Shown piece after piece: positions 1-9,977 of a stretch of DNA of 64,000 nucleotides. The notes under the pieces were generated by a model. The model had not been told where the DNA came from and did not search any database. It worked only from the letters and a program-made list of their open reading frames with translations. The stretch is from Crocinitomicaceae bacterium (lineage in GTDB: Bacteria > Bacteroidota > Bacteroidia > Flavobacteriales_D > Crocinitomicaceae): positions 1 through 64,000 of the forward strand of contig JAKVAQ010000026.1 in NCBI GenBank assembly GCA_022447665.1, given 5' to 3'. The position numbers and the translations under genes are program-made. How positions within the stretch are numbered: the first letter of the stretch is position 1; the number at the start of each line of letters is the position of its first letter.

Positions 1-1
1 A

Positions 2-109
2 AATAATATTTGTGATAATGTTCTGTTAATCAATAAAGGTGAGTTAACAATGGTAGGAGAAGGGAAGGATTATGCCAGTGAAATAACTTCAATTTTTGAA
101 TTAAATTAA
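2..109 (+). CDS. C-terminal end of an unidentified protein (partial, left edge)
   Basis: Only the last 35 codons are in the window; the frame enters at base 2 and stops with TAA at 107-109. The visible tail begins NNICDNVLLINKGEL. This resembles the segment after the H-loop of ABC transporter ATPases (CDRV-x-x-INKG), so an ABC ATPase is one possibility, but the fragment is too short to decide. The next gene starts 4 bases downstream on the same strand, so the two are probably co-transcribed. Confidence 0.5.
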   Translation, partial: NNICDNVLLINKGELTMVGEGKDYASEITSIFELN

Positions 110-113
110 GCGA

Positions 114-1034
114 ATGAAGTGGCAAACTAAGCTTAAATGGGAGCTTCCTCAAAAAGACGAAATCACTTATAAAAGTAAGTTGCTTTTTCTTGGTTCCTGC
201 TTTTCAGATAATTTAGGTAAGAATTTTCTTAACCATGGTTTTGACGCTGTTGTTAATCCATTCGGTGTACTTTTCAATCCAATATCTATTGCTAATGTAT
301 TGAATGTGGTGGATTTCCATTGGGATGAGAATCGAGTGGTGGAGCGAGACAGTAAGTTTGTTCATCTTGATGCACATTCAAAGGTAAACAGTAAATCGAA
401 GTCTGACTTACTCAAAGAATTATCAACCAATTCGAAGACTCTAGCAGAAGATTTGAACGGTGCGACTCATCTATTTATTACACTTGGTACTGCTTGGGTT
501 TATGAGAAGGAGAGGGGCGTAGTAGCGAATTGTCATAAACAAGATTCAAAACAATTTAGCAGGCGTTTATTGCGTATTGATGAGATGGAAAGAGCGTTGA
601 AAGCTGCTATAACTAATTTACTCGAGACCAATCAAGCTTTAAAGATCTATTTCACTGTGTCACCAATTAGGCATACGAAAGATGGTTTGGTAGATAATAA
701 TCGAAGCAAAGCAAGATTAATAGAAGTGGTTCATGCATTAGCGCAAGAAAACAATTCAATAAATTATTTGCCAGCATACGAATTGATGATGGATGAACTA
801 CGGGATTATCGTTTCTATGCCGAGGATTTAATTCATCCCAGTAAAGCAGCAGTAAATTATATTTTGGAGTATTTCCGTTCTCACTTTTTCTCTTCTAAAA
901 CAGCCGAGATCTATGTTAAGCATGAAAAATTACTAAAGCTTAAAGAGCATAAACAAATCAATACTGAGAACAGTGACCTCTCTTATAAAATGAAGGCCAT
1001 GGAGGAAGAGATAAAAAAGTTAAAATCCTTTTAG
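114..1034 (+). CDS. GSCFA domain protein
   Basis: The protein has 306 residues and no signal peptide. It carries the family signature GSCF at residues 27-30, directly after a hydrophobic strand, and an EDLIHPS motif with Asp238 and His241. That arrangement resembles the Ser...Asp-x-x-His layout of SGNH/GDSL hydrolases, so Ser28, Asp238 and His241 are plausible catalytic residues (inference). The last 40 residues are charged and helical, probably a short coiled coil. GSCFA proteins are widespread in Bacteroidota, but their substrate is not established to my knowledge. It starts 4 bases after the preceding partial gene. Its stop codon overlaps the stop of the convergent DUF4199 gene. Confidence 0.85.
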   Translation: MKWQTKLKWELPQKDEITYKSKLLFLGSCFSDNLGKNFLNHGFDAVVNPFGVLFNPISIANVLNVVDFHWDENRVVERDSKFVHLDAHSKVNSKSKSDLLKELSTNSKTLAEDLNGATHLFITLGTAWVYEKERGVVANCHKQDSKQFSRRLLRIDEMERALKAAITNLLETNQALKIYFTVSPIRHTKDGLVDNNRSKARLIEVVHALAQENNSINYLPAYELMMDELRDYRFYAEDLIHPSKAAVNYILEYFRSHFFSSKTAEIYVKHEKLLKLKEHKQINTENSDLSYKMKAMEEEIKKLKSF

Positions 1035-1585
1035 CGAAGTACAATTTTTCTTAGTACTAGGGTAACGAAAAAAGAATAGAAGAAGGAAAAGAAAACTAAT
1101 CCAGCTAGATGCATCATAGCTACAAAAGCAGAGGCTCCAAAGGTATTCGCTTTATCTTGAGCATTTTCTATATAATCATCGTAGCTTTTTCTTTTCCAGG
1201 TAGAATCCTCTGCTTGTAATTGTTCAAAAGTTTCCGTGTCAGGAACAGCAGCGATAGCTTTACTCATGGCATCTTCATATAAATAATCTCTAATTGAAGT
1301 ATCTATATATTCATGATAAGCATAAACAAAGAGTGCGATAAACACGGTATAGATAATGCCACTCTGCATTGCCGTTTTAAAGTCATCAAGACCTATTGTT
1401 TCTTGAAAACCATCCTTACGTCGCGACAAATATAAGCCCAAGGCAATGGCACACAGAAGGAAGAAAACGTTTGTAAAAATACCTACGGTGAATCCTTCTC
1501 TACTTATCCCCAACCCCAGCAAAGTTAAGGAGAAAAGCATCCACAAAACTGCAAATCCTATTCCTATTTTAATGCTGAGTTTCAT
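1031..1585 (-). CDS. DUF4199 family membrane protein
   Basis: This 184-residue protein has four predicted membrane segments, at about residues 7-27, 33-53, 74-91 and 151-180. An acidic, probably extracytoplasmic loop of about 55 residues lies between the third and fourth. Size, layout and the short basic C-terminus match the DUF4199 family, common in Bacteroidota and of unknown function. It lies 7 bases downstream of the desaturase gene on the same strand, so the two probably form an operon. Its stop codon overlaps that of the convergent GSCFA gene, leaving no room for a terminator between them. Confidence 0.75.
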   Translation of the reverse strand: MKLSIKIGIGFAVLWMLFSLTLLGLGISREGFTVGIFTNVFFLLCAIALGLYLSRRKDGFQETIGLDDFKTAMQSGIIYTVFIALFVYAYHEYIDTSIRDYLYEDAMSKAIAAVPDTETFEQLQAEDSTWKRKSYDDYIENAQDKANTFGASAFVAMMHLAGLVFFSFFYSFFVTLVLRKIVLR

Positions 1586-1592
1586 TCCTTAA

Positions 1593-2699
1593 CTAGGCTT
1601 TACCTAATTGTTTTAATTGCTTGCCGTGATTCACTAATGCCCCGAAGAATGTTTTTTCTGAATGATATGGTACTCCAAATTCTTCAGCAGTTTCCCTAAC
1701 AATCTTGGATAATTTACCATAGTGTACATGACAAATATTCGGGAACAAATGGTGCTCTACCTGATGATTGAGTCCTCCAATTAACCAAGTAAGAACTTTA
1801 TTGCGATTGGCAAAGTTCATTGTAGTTTGTAATTGGTGGATAGCCCAGTTCTGATCGATTTTCATATTCTCATCTTGCACAGGGTAATCTGTAGCAGTGA
1901 CTACGTGTGCAGGTTGGAAAATGATTGCTAGAATAAATCCTGCAACGTAATGAAGCAATAATAAAAAGATTAGACACCAGTACCAAGCTATAGGTAATAG
2001 AAGAATTGGAAGTACAACCATATATGCGTAGTAAACTACTTTGGTAATGATTAACTCAATCAATAGTTTATTGAACTGCTTGTTTTCAGTTTTTGTTAGG
2101 TCTAATTTTTTGTAGCGGTACAATTGCTCAAAATCTTTTGTAGTAATCCATGATAAAGACATGAATCCGTAAAGGAACCATGCATAGATGAATTGAAATC
2201 TTTGAATCGGTCTATGCTTGTCTTCTGGGTGAAATCTCAGAATCGCCAGAGGTGGAGAAACATCTTCATCGTGTCCGTGCACGTTTGTATATGAATGGTG
2301 TAGGATATTGTGTTGTATTTTCCAAGTGCTGGCAAATCCTCCAACCAAGTTTAATATTTTCCCTACAAATCGATTGACATTCTTATTCTTTGAATAGGCA
2401 CCGTGATTCGCGTCGTGCATGATTGATAATCCAATTCCTGAAAGGCCTAGTCCCATGATGGCGTAGCACATCATAATTAACCAGAAGTTCTCAATTACTC
2501 CTGTTATCATTAAGAAGTAAGGAACAAAATAAACAGATATCATGAATATAGTTTTTAGGACCATATTCACGTTTCCGTATTTGGATACATTATTCTTTTT
2601 GAAATATTCACGAACGCGCTTATTCAATGTAGCATGAAATTCAGCCCCAATTTTTCGTGAAAAAACAATAGGCTTAAGTGCGGTATCTTTTGTACTCAT
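1593..2699 (-). CDS. acyl-CoA / fatty-acid desaturase (membrane di-iron)
   Basis: The protein has 368 residues. All three histidine boxes of membrane di-iron desaturases are present: HDANH at 95-99, HNILHH at 130-135 and QVEHH at 313-317. The glutamine in the third box is typical of front-end (linoleoyl-CoA/delta-6-like) desaturases; no cytochrome b5 domain is fused, so an external electron donor is needed. Hydrophobic segments flank the boxes at about 48-68, 71-93, 175-187 and 217-262. The likely role is introducing double bonds into acyl chains to adjust membrane fluidity. A TAnnTTTG element lies 28 bases upstream of the ATG. The DUF4199 gene follows 7 bases after the stop. Confidence 0.9.
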   Translation of the reverse strand: MSTKDTALKPIVFSRKIGAEFHATLNKRVREYFKKNNVSKYGNVNMVLKTIFMISVYFVPYFLMITGVIENFWLIMMCYAIMGLGLSGIGLSIMHDANHGAYSKNKNVNRFVGKILNLVGGFASTWKIQHNILHHSYTNVHGHDEDVSPPLAILRFHPEDKHRPIQRFQFIYAWFLYGFMSLSWITTKDFEQLYRYKKLDLTKTENKQFNKLLIELIITKVVYYAYMVVLPILLLPIAWYWCLIFLLLLHYVAGFILAIIFQPAHVVTATDYPVQDENMKIDQNWAIHQLQTTMNFANRNKVLTWLIGGLNHQVEHHLFPNICHVHYGKLSKIVRETAEEFGVPYHSEKTFFGALVNHGKQLKQLGKA

Positions 2700-2727
2700 G
2701 TTTTAAGTTTTCTTGCGATAGGTTATG

Positions 2728-2735
2728 CAAAGTTA
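2728..2735 (-). promoter_or_regulatory. TAnnTTTG promoter element for the desaturase gene
   Basis: On the minus strand this reads TAACTTTG, an exact match to the Bacteroidota -7 consensus TAnnTTTG, 28 bases before the desaturase start. I found no clear -33 TTG at the usual spacing, so the call rests on the -7 box and its position. Confidence 0.45.
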
Positions 2736-2803
2736 AGACATTCTAGGCTGCCTTAACATTAAAATATTCCAAGTAATTAAGAATATATTGTTATTGTAAC
2801 AAC

Positions 2804-4774
2804 CTACTTTTTCTTTTGTTTCGCTCTTTCCTGCTGGAGTCGTTGAGCTTCTTCTAAACGCTGGGCAAACTTAGATTTCTTTTTTCCTGCTTTAGGATTA
2901 GCACGGTTTTCTTCAATTTTCGCCTTAATCTTTTCCTCGTCAATTATGAACCTTTTAATTGCCCACATAATAAGGATTGTCATCAGCGTAGAAATGAAGT
3001 AATAGTAACTTAATCCTGAAGAATAAGTGTTAAAGAAGAATATCATCAATACAGGGAAAATATACATGATCACTTTCATGTTTGGCATACCTTCCTGTGT
3101 TGGTTGCTGCATATTACTACTGTTGTAATGTGTATACAATAATGTAGTACCTGCCATTAATAAAGTAAATAAGCTGACGTGGTTACCATAGATTGTTGAT
3201 AGTACTGGTACATCAGCAGTCCATGAGAAAATTGCATCGAATGATGATAAGTCTTCTGCCCAAAGCATTCCTTGTTGTCTAAGCTCTAGTGAAGAAGGGA
3301 ATAATCGGAAAATAGCAAATAAAATAGGCATTTGAATAAGCATCGGAACGCAACCGGATAGTGGGCTAACACCAGTTTCTCTATAGAGAGACATGGTTGC
3401 TTGCTGCTTTTTCATGGCATCCTCCTTTTTAGGGAATTTCTTTGCCAATTTCTCAATCTCAGGCTTTAATACCTTCATCATTGCCGATGACTTATACATT
3501 TTATAGTTCACCGGACTTAGTAATAATTTTACAACAATCGTAAGCAATAGTATCGCCAATCCAGCCCCAATACCAAGACTTAAGAAGAAGTTAAAAAGCG
3601 GTCTAATAAACCAAACATTGATCCAACGGAATAAGCCCCAACCTAAGTCAACGATATCTTCAGAACCATTTTCGTACTTGGCAAGTACATCATAGTCATT
3701 AGGCCCAAAGTACCACTTTAAGTCTGTTGTGTTACCAATATTTGAAATGTCAAGATTTAATTCAGATTTATACTCTTTAACATAGTTTTCATCTTCTAAA
3801 TCGATTACTTCAACGTAAGCGTCGTTATCATTGCTAAATCCATCATCCTTCATGACAATGGCTGAAAAATAACTTTGTTTAAACGCTACCCAATCCGTGT
3901 TCTCTTCGAATTCCCACTCATCATCTCCCGCGATAGATAAATAGTCATAATCGTGTTCTCCATATTCAAAGAATGCTGTAGCTACACGTTTTTCGTTTGG
4001 TAAATATTTTTCAGTTGATAATAACTTTATGTTGGAATAGAAAATTAAGTTAGCTGCTTCTCCCTGATCAAATCCTTCAAAAGCAATGCTATAGTTTACG
4101 TGATATTCTCCAGGAGCTAATGAATAGGTGTATATGATTGACTTACCATTTACAGGATTCATCTTTAAAACTAGTGAGTTCTCATCACCAGAAACCTTTG
4201 TGAAAGGGAAATCACCCGAGTATTTTTCGCTATCTCCTTGTAAGAATTTTATTCCGTAGTTTGAATAGTTATCAAACAATTGAAGGGGAGCTTCTTTTTC
4301 ATTAACGTAATCATCATACGTTTTATAATTGTGCAGGTAAACAGCCGATACATCACCGCCTAAATTGGAGAAATCAACTTTAATCAAATCATTTTCTAAC
4401 GTATAAAGTTCTTCTTCAAGGCCTTCTGTAGGATTCTCCGCTATAACTTCTGGAGTTTCCGTATTGTTATTCACGATAATCAAAGTATCACCGCCGGTAA
4501 TCGTGTCGTTGAATAAAGCATATCCGTTAGAATCAATCACTTGCTTTCCAGTTAAAGAATCAATTACTGGTACAAGAGCAGAAGCAGGCACTTCATTCAT
4601 TTCAATTGTCGAATCATTCACAACAGTAGATTCAGAAGTGTTTTCAGCAACTACCTCTTTCTCTGTTTTCTTTTCGTCTTTCTTTGGTGGCTCGGCGTTT
4701 CCGGCATTCCAAATACTGAAAATCAATAAGATTCCTCCTATGATTAAAAGTCCGACAATTGAATTTCTATCCAT
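2804..4774 (-). CDS. yidC: membrane protein insertase YidC
   Basis: The protein has 656 residues. An N-terminal membrane anchor (about 5-24) is followed by an acidic low-complexity linker, then a large extracytoplasmic beta domain up to about residue 375. The C-terminal conserved insertase core with its remaining membrane helices follows; the SPVNYKMYKSSAMM segment after the second helix and a GCVPMLIQMP motif are characteristic. The tail is strongly basic and could contact ribosomes. YidC inserts and folds inner-membrane proteins, alone or with SecYEG. The gene follows pyrG on the same strand with about 100 bases between them and has its own candidate promoter at 4793-4800. Confidence 0.97.
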   Translation of the reverse strand: MDRNSIVGLLIIGGILLIFSIWNAGNAEPPKKDEKKTEKEVVAENTSESTVVNDSTIEMNEVPASALVPVIDSLTGKQVIDSNGYALFNDTITGGDTLIIVNNNTETPEVIAENPTEGLEEELYTLENDLIKVDFSNLGGDVSAVYLHNYKTYDDYVNEKEAPLQLFDNYSNYGIKFLQGDSEKYSGDFPFTKVSGDENSLVLKMNPVNGKSIIYTYSLAPGEYHVNYSIAFEGFDQGEAANLIFYSNIKLLSTEKYLPNEKRVATAFFEYGEHDYDYLSIAGDDEWEFEENTDWVAFKQSYFSAIVMKDDGFSNDNDAYVEVIDLEDENYVKEYKSELNLDISNIGNTTDLKWYFGPNDYDVLAKYENGSEDIVDLGWGLFRWINVWFIRPLFNFFLSLGIGAGLAILLLTIVVKLLLSPVNYKMYKSSAMMKVLKPEIEKLAKKFPKKEDAMKKQQATMSLYRETGVSPLSGCVPMLIQMPILFAIFRLFPSSLELRQQGMLWAEDLSSFDAIFSWTADVPVLSTIYGNHVSLFTLLMAGTTLLYTHYNSSNMQQPTQEGMPNMKVIMYIFPVLMIFFFNTYSSGLSYYYFISTLMTILIMWAIKRFIIDEEKIKAKIEENRANPKAGKKKSKFAQRLEEAQRLQQERAKQKKK

Positions 4775-4792
4775 GTGATTTTATTGAACTTG

Positions 4793-4800
4793 CAAAAATA
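4793..4800 (-). promoter_or_regulatory. TAnnTTTG promoter element for yidC
   Basis: The minus strand reads TATTTTTG, an exact match to the -7 consensus, 18 bases before the yidC ATG. No convincing TTG was found at the -33 position. Confidence 0.5.
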
Positions 4801-4873
4801 GCAATATAAATGTGAGCGCGATTAAATATTCATTGAGATTTCAACGAATAGAGGAATCCCTTAAATCAATGAT

Positions 4874-6493
<1,620 letters not shown>

Positions 6494-6503
6494 CTACGGG
6501 AAA

Positions 6504-6511
6504 CAAAGGTA
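6504..6511 (-). promoter_or_regulatory. TAnnTTTG promoter element for pyrG
   Basis: The minus strand reads TACCTTTG, an exact match to TAnnTTTG, 25 bases upstream of the pyrG ATG. Confidence 0.5.
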
Positions 6512-6605
6512 GTTCAAATTAATAGGTCAGTTGTCATTACTTACTAAGAATATTTACAACTTATTCACTATTCTCTGAAACGTGCTGATTTAGAATAGAA
6601 ATCGA

Positions 6606-6911
6606 TTATAAAATTTCTAAGTCATCGTTATCGTCGATAACATTTATATTTCCTTCTTTCGGTTGGCGATTTTTATCATTAACACCTTTTACAATGGCTA
6701 TTATTCCGGCTATGACAAGTATCAATGGATAAAAGTAAATCATGTCAATTGATAACCCGACGACAAACCAAATAATGCCTCCAATCAACAGGGCAACTCC
6801 ACCCCAAATTGTTTTGTTTATAAGTTTACTTTCATCATGAACGTCACGAATTTCGTTCGATTGATTACCGATTGGAGTGTCATCAAATTCTTTCTCGTCT
6901 GTATTGCTCAT
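6606..6911 (-). CDS. small two-helix membrane protein, unknown function
   Basis: This protein has 101 residues. A polar, acidic N-terminus of about 33 residues is followed by two adjacent hydrophobic helices (about 35-54 and 58-78) and an acidic tail ending DDLEIL. I recognise no family. It is the last of four closely spaced minus-strand genes (moxR, 66-codon gene, 150-codon gene, this one; gaps of 2-3 bases), so it is almost certainly co-translated with them. The same DDLEI ending occurs in the 66-residue protein encoded two genes upstream. Confidence 0.7.
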   Translation of the reverse strand: MSNTDEKEFDDTPIGNQSNEIRDVHDESKLINKTIWGGVALLIGGIIWFVVGLSIDMIYFYPLILVIAGIIAIVKGVNDKNRQPKEGNINVIDDNDDLEIL

Positions 6912-6914
6912 ATG

Positions 6915-7367
6915 CTAATAAATTTCTTCGTCTGAGTGAAATTCACCAGAGGGTCTGGTGTTGTTGATACCCCTTTTCTTGTCCTCATTTATTTTACCTA
7001 CAAAAGCTATAATTACAAAGATTTTACCCACAATTACTAAAAGTATTGAGATTAACATGATAAGTCCAATACTATTTCCAATTACTAATAATGGGTATCC
7101 AATAGCCATAAAAGCAATACCACTCTTAAGTGTTGATCGATGCGTACTATCTACAGAATCAAAAGAATCCCGATCTGAGTCATTCATATAAGCATCTACT
7201 CTTTGCGCACGTTTTATAGCCTTTTCATCAGCTGTGAAGTCATTACACTTCTCATCGAAATCAGCAGGCTCATTCGTAAGTAAGCATATAATGCCTTTCT
7301 TTTTATCAAATGAAGATTTGGCACATTGTTGACAAATGGCCACGTATTCTGAACGATGAAGTTTCAC
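6915..7367 (-). CDS. membrane protein with N-terminal four-cysteine motif
   Basis: This 150-residue protein starts with GTG. Its first 45 residues contain CQQC (12-15), a cysteine in GIICLLT (about 28) and one in EKCNDF (about 41). I recall this spacing as the N-terminus of many small Bacteroidota membrane proteins; it may form a metal site (inference). A charged linker follows, then two hydrophobic segments at about 81-122 and a polar acidic tail. No enzymatic domain is visible. The gene sits between two other small membrane-protein genes, with 2-3 bases on either side, downstream of moxR. Confidence 0.7.
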   Translation of the reverse strand: MKLHRSEYVAICQQCAKSSFDKKKGIICLLTNEPADFDEKCNDFTADEKAIKRAQRVDAYMNDSDRDSFDSVDSTHRSTLKSGIAFMAIGYPLLVIGNSIGLIMLISILLVIVGKIFVIIAFVGKINEDKKRGINNTRPSGEFHSDEEIY

Positions 7368-7369
7368 AA

Positions 7370-7570
7370 TTAGGTTATTTCTAAATCATCATCATTACCT
7401 AATTCTTTTTCTGAATTACTTTTACTAACGAGCATGATTACTCCAATAACTATAGATGTGAGTCCGGTGAAAATATAGAGGTAATTACCTCTATTGCTCA
7501 TTACTAGAGCAGAAAAGATTCCTGCAAATATTAAAATTATTTCAGCCGCAATTTTTATGTTTTTATCCAT
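7370..7570 (-). CDS. 66-residue two-helix membrane protein
   Basis: Nearly the whole protein is two hydrophobic helices (about 5-23 and 30-48) followed by a polar tail ending DDDLEIT. It starts with ATG 2 bases after the moxR stop and its stop is 2 bases before the next GTG start, a spacing that implies translational coupling. Tail and topology resemble the 101-residue protein at the end of the operon. The function is unknown. Confidence 0.65.
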   Translation of the reverse strand: MDKNIKIAAEIILIFAGIFSALVMSNRGNYLYIFTGLTSIVIGVIMLVSKSNSEKELGNDDDLEIT

Positions 7571-7572
7571 GC

Positions 7573-8541
7573 TTACGAGTTCATCAACTCAGATAAGATT
7601 TTTTCAATTGAATAACCTTCAGCCTCAGCGCGATAATTACGCACAATTCTATGTCTTAATATAGGGTTAACTACTGCTTTAACATCTTCAATGTCGGGAG
7701 AATACTTTCCGTTAATTGCTGCATGACATTTAGCGCCAATAATCAAATATTGAGATGCTCTTGGTCCAGCTCCCCAATCCAAGTATTTCTCGGTTAAAGG
7801 ATGAGTGTAATCTCCATTCTTTCTTGTCTTAGCAACAAGTTTAACCGCATATTCATATACCGCATCAGGAACAGGTATTCTTCGAATTAAGTCTTGGAAA
7901 TGAATGATTTCTTCTCCTGTTATAATAGAGTTTAAGTCAACCTTAACATTGCTGGTGGTGTTCTTAACAATATTTATTTCTTCTTCGTAATTCGGATAAT
8001 CCACCCAAATATTGAACATAAAACGGTCTAATTGAGCTTCTGGCAGGGGGTAGGTGCCTTCTTGTTCAATCGGGTTTTGTGTAGCCAACACAAAAAATGG
8101 TTTGTCCAATTCGTATTTATGTCCTGCAGCTGTTACCGTTTTTTCCTGCATAGCCTCTAAAAGAGCGGCCTGTGTTTTCGGCGGAGTACGGTTAATTTCA
8201 TCTGCCAAAACTATGTTTGCGAAAATCGGTCCCTTTACGAATTTAAAATTTCTGCTTTCGTCCAGAATTTCAGAACCTACAATGTCCGAAGGCATCAAAT
8301 CGGGTGTAAACTGAATACGTTTAAAAGAAAGACCTAGTGATTCGGAAATTGTTGAGATCAATAATGTTTTTGCTAATCCTGGAACCCCTACTAATAGAGA
8401 ATGTCCTTTACTAAAAATGGACATAAGAACAAGTTTTACAACTTCTTCTTGACCTACAATGACTTTATGAATCTCAGATTTTAATTCATTGTATTTTTTT
8501 ACAAGTAGATCTACGCTTTCCTTATCTGATAAATTTTGCAT
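7573..8541 (-). CDS. MoxR-family AAA+ ATPase
   Basis: I place the start at the ATG at 8541 (322 residues) rather than a TTG two codons upstream. Walker A is GVPGLAKT (about 52-59) and Walker B VLADEINR (about 111-118). The ATQNPIEQEGTYPLPEAQ segment with its sensor asparagine is typical of MoxR/RavA ATPases. These usually act as chaperones that mature or activate VWA- or DUF58-containing partners encoded next door. Here no such partner is visible: the gene is followed by three small membrane proteins and preceded, 37 bases away, by a rhomboid protease gene. Confidence 0.93.
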   Translation of the reverse strand: MQNLSDKESVDLLVKKYNELKSEIHKVIVGQEEVVKLVLMSIFSKGHSLLVGVPGLAKTLLISTISESLGLSFKRIQFTPDLMPSDIVGSEILDESRNFKFVKGPIFANIVLADEINRTPPKTQAALLEAMQEKTVTAAGHKYELDKPFFVLATQNPIEQEGTYPLPEAQLDRFMFNIWVDYPNYEEEINIVKNTTSNVKVDLNSIITGEEIIHFQDLIRRIPVPDAVYEYAVKLVAKTRKNGDYTHPLTEKYLDWGAGPRASQYLIIGAKCHAAINGKYSPDIEDVKAVVNPILRHRIVRNYRAEAEGYSIEKILSELMNS

Positions 8542-8578
8542 GCTCAATTTTCTTGAAGTTTAAAGTTACAATTATTGG

Positions 8579-9166
8579 TTAGGTTAGAGGGAGTTTGGTT
8601 GAATTATCTCCTTTCGTTTTACCTTGAGCATTGAAAACGAATCCAAAAACTGCTCCAACGATTCCTCCCATTATGTGACCAAAGTGAGAGATGTTATCAT
8701 CGTTAAAGCTTCCCATGATCTCTTTACCAATAAATATGATTACAATTAATATGAACGTTAAAGGGATTTCATTGTTCTTAAAATTGCCTAATGGTGTAAG
8801 CAGAATCAGCATAAATACTATTCCGCTAGCACCTAGAAGGGCATGATTAAAAAATATAACATGAATTAAGGCTGTGACTATTGCAGTTGCAAACATCATT
8901 AACGTTAGCTTTTTACCTCCATATCTTCCTTCGATAATTGGACCCAATAGTAGAATAAAGGATAAGTTTCCAATGAGATGATTCATATCCGCATGACCAA
9001 AAGTGTAGGATATTAATGAAAAATACCATCCAAAAGAGTCAGGGTACCAACCAGGGAATAAAGTGAATGAGGAGGTGAATAAATTAAGTACATTGCTCAA
9101 TAAATAGACAGCAACGCAAATAGAAGAAAATATTAATATTACAGGAGAGTTGAAAGTGATTTTCAT
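8579..9166 (-). CDS. rhomboid family intramembrane serine protease
   Basis: This 195-residue protein has six predicted membrane helices. The catalytic serine is Ser114 in GASG (112-115) and the catalytic histidine is His164 in HIMGGIVG. The HADMNHLIGN motif (His58, His63, Asn67) matches the H-x4-H-x3-N helix-2 signature that stabilises the oxyanion. It is short for the family and has no extra domain. Rhomboids cleave membrane proteins within or near their transmembrane segments; the substrate cannot be told here. It lies just upstream of moxR on the same strand and is probably in the same transcript. Confidence 0.92.
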   Translation of the reverse strand: MKITFNSPVILIFSSICVAVYLLSNVLNLFTSSFTLFPGWYPDSFGWYFSLISYTFGHADMNHLIGNLSFILLLGPIIEGRYGGKKLTLMMFATAIVTALIHVIFFNHALLGASGIVFMLILLTPLGNFKNNEIPLTFILIVIIFIGKEIMGSFNDDNISHFGHIMGGIVGAVFGFVFNAQGKTKGDNSTKLPLT

Positions 9167-9205
9167 AATGCAAGGTAATATTATAGCCTTAAGCTAGATT
9201 TGCTT

Positions 9206-9213
9206 TATTTTTG
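9206..9213 (+). promoter_or_regulatory. TAnnTTTG promoter element for the exported barrel gene
   Basis: TATTTTTG, an exact consensus match, ends 17 bases before the ATG at 9231. Confidence 0.5.
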
Positions 9214-9230
9214 CAGTAAAATACAATAAT

Positions 9231-9977
9231 ATGTCCAGAATAGTATTTGTGTTTCTTTCATTTTTTTTCGTTTCAACACTTGGGTTTTCCCAAATAATGA
9301 ATGAAGAAGGGGAGACCATTAAAAAGAAGAAAGAGAAAAAGATTAAGAAGCCTAAATGCGATACTTGTGACTTTTCTCTTTTCTATGTTGATTTTACAAG
9401 TCAAAGGAGTTTTAGGTCTTTCGAGGATAATTCTGTGTACAATTCTTATGCTGAATGGGAGCAACAAACACGGGATTTTAATTTTGGTGTAAGTGGAGGA
9501 TTAATGATGGATTTGGCTCCAAATATTCAATTAGATATTGGAGCTTCTTATTTTGGACACGGGGAAAACTATAAATACGAGGATCCAGATTCTCTTTATT
9601 CGTTTAGAAATCGTTACATGCAGTTGGCGATTCCTTTCCGTTTGAAATTTGTTTATGGAGAAGATTTCCAATTCTACGCTGGAATTGGAGGAATGCCTTC
9701 GAATATTTTGAGCATACGGTTTACTGAAGCCTATAGATTCCCAGGATCTACAGAAATAACTGAAGTAGAACCTGTAAAATTAAAGAATGACTTTAATTCA
9801 TTTAATTTTTATTTGTTAGGATCTGTTGGAATTAACTATTACCTGCGTTATATAGGGTTTCATTTAGGGTTTGATTATCGATACGGTTTAACCAATACCT
9901 ATGCAAATACTACAACGATGATCGATCATAAAATGAATGCTTTCGTGCTTAGCACGGGGTTGATTCTTAAGATATAA
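9231..9977 (+). CDS. exported outer-membrane beta-barrel-like protein
   Basis: This 248-residue protein has a signal peptide (about 1-20, ending TLGFSQ). A lysine-rich stretch and a CDTC pair (about 44-47) come next. The rest alternates aromatic and polar residues in strands such as LDIGASYFGHG and IGFHLGFDYRYG, ending in isoleucine, which fits an eight- to ten-stranded outer-membrane barrel. No enzymatic motif is visible. The gene is monocistronic with its own candidate promoter and overlaps the 3' end of the convergent nnr gene by 11 bases. The precise family is unknown. Confidence 0.7.
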   Translation: MSRIVFVFLSFFFVSTLGFSQIMNEEGETIKKKKEKKIKKPKCDTCDFSLFYVDFTSQRSFRSFEDNSVYNSYAEWEQQTRDFNFGVSGGLMMDLAPNIQLDIGASYFGHGENYKYEDPDSLYSFRNRYMQLAIPFRLKFVYGEDFQFYAGIGGMPSNILSIRFTEAYRFPGSTEITEVEPVKLKNDFNSFNFYLLGSVGINYYLRYIGFHLGFDYRYGLTNTYANTTTMIDHKMNAFVLSTGLILKI

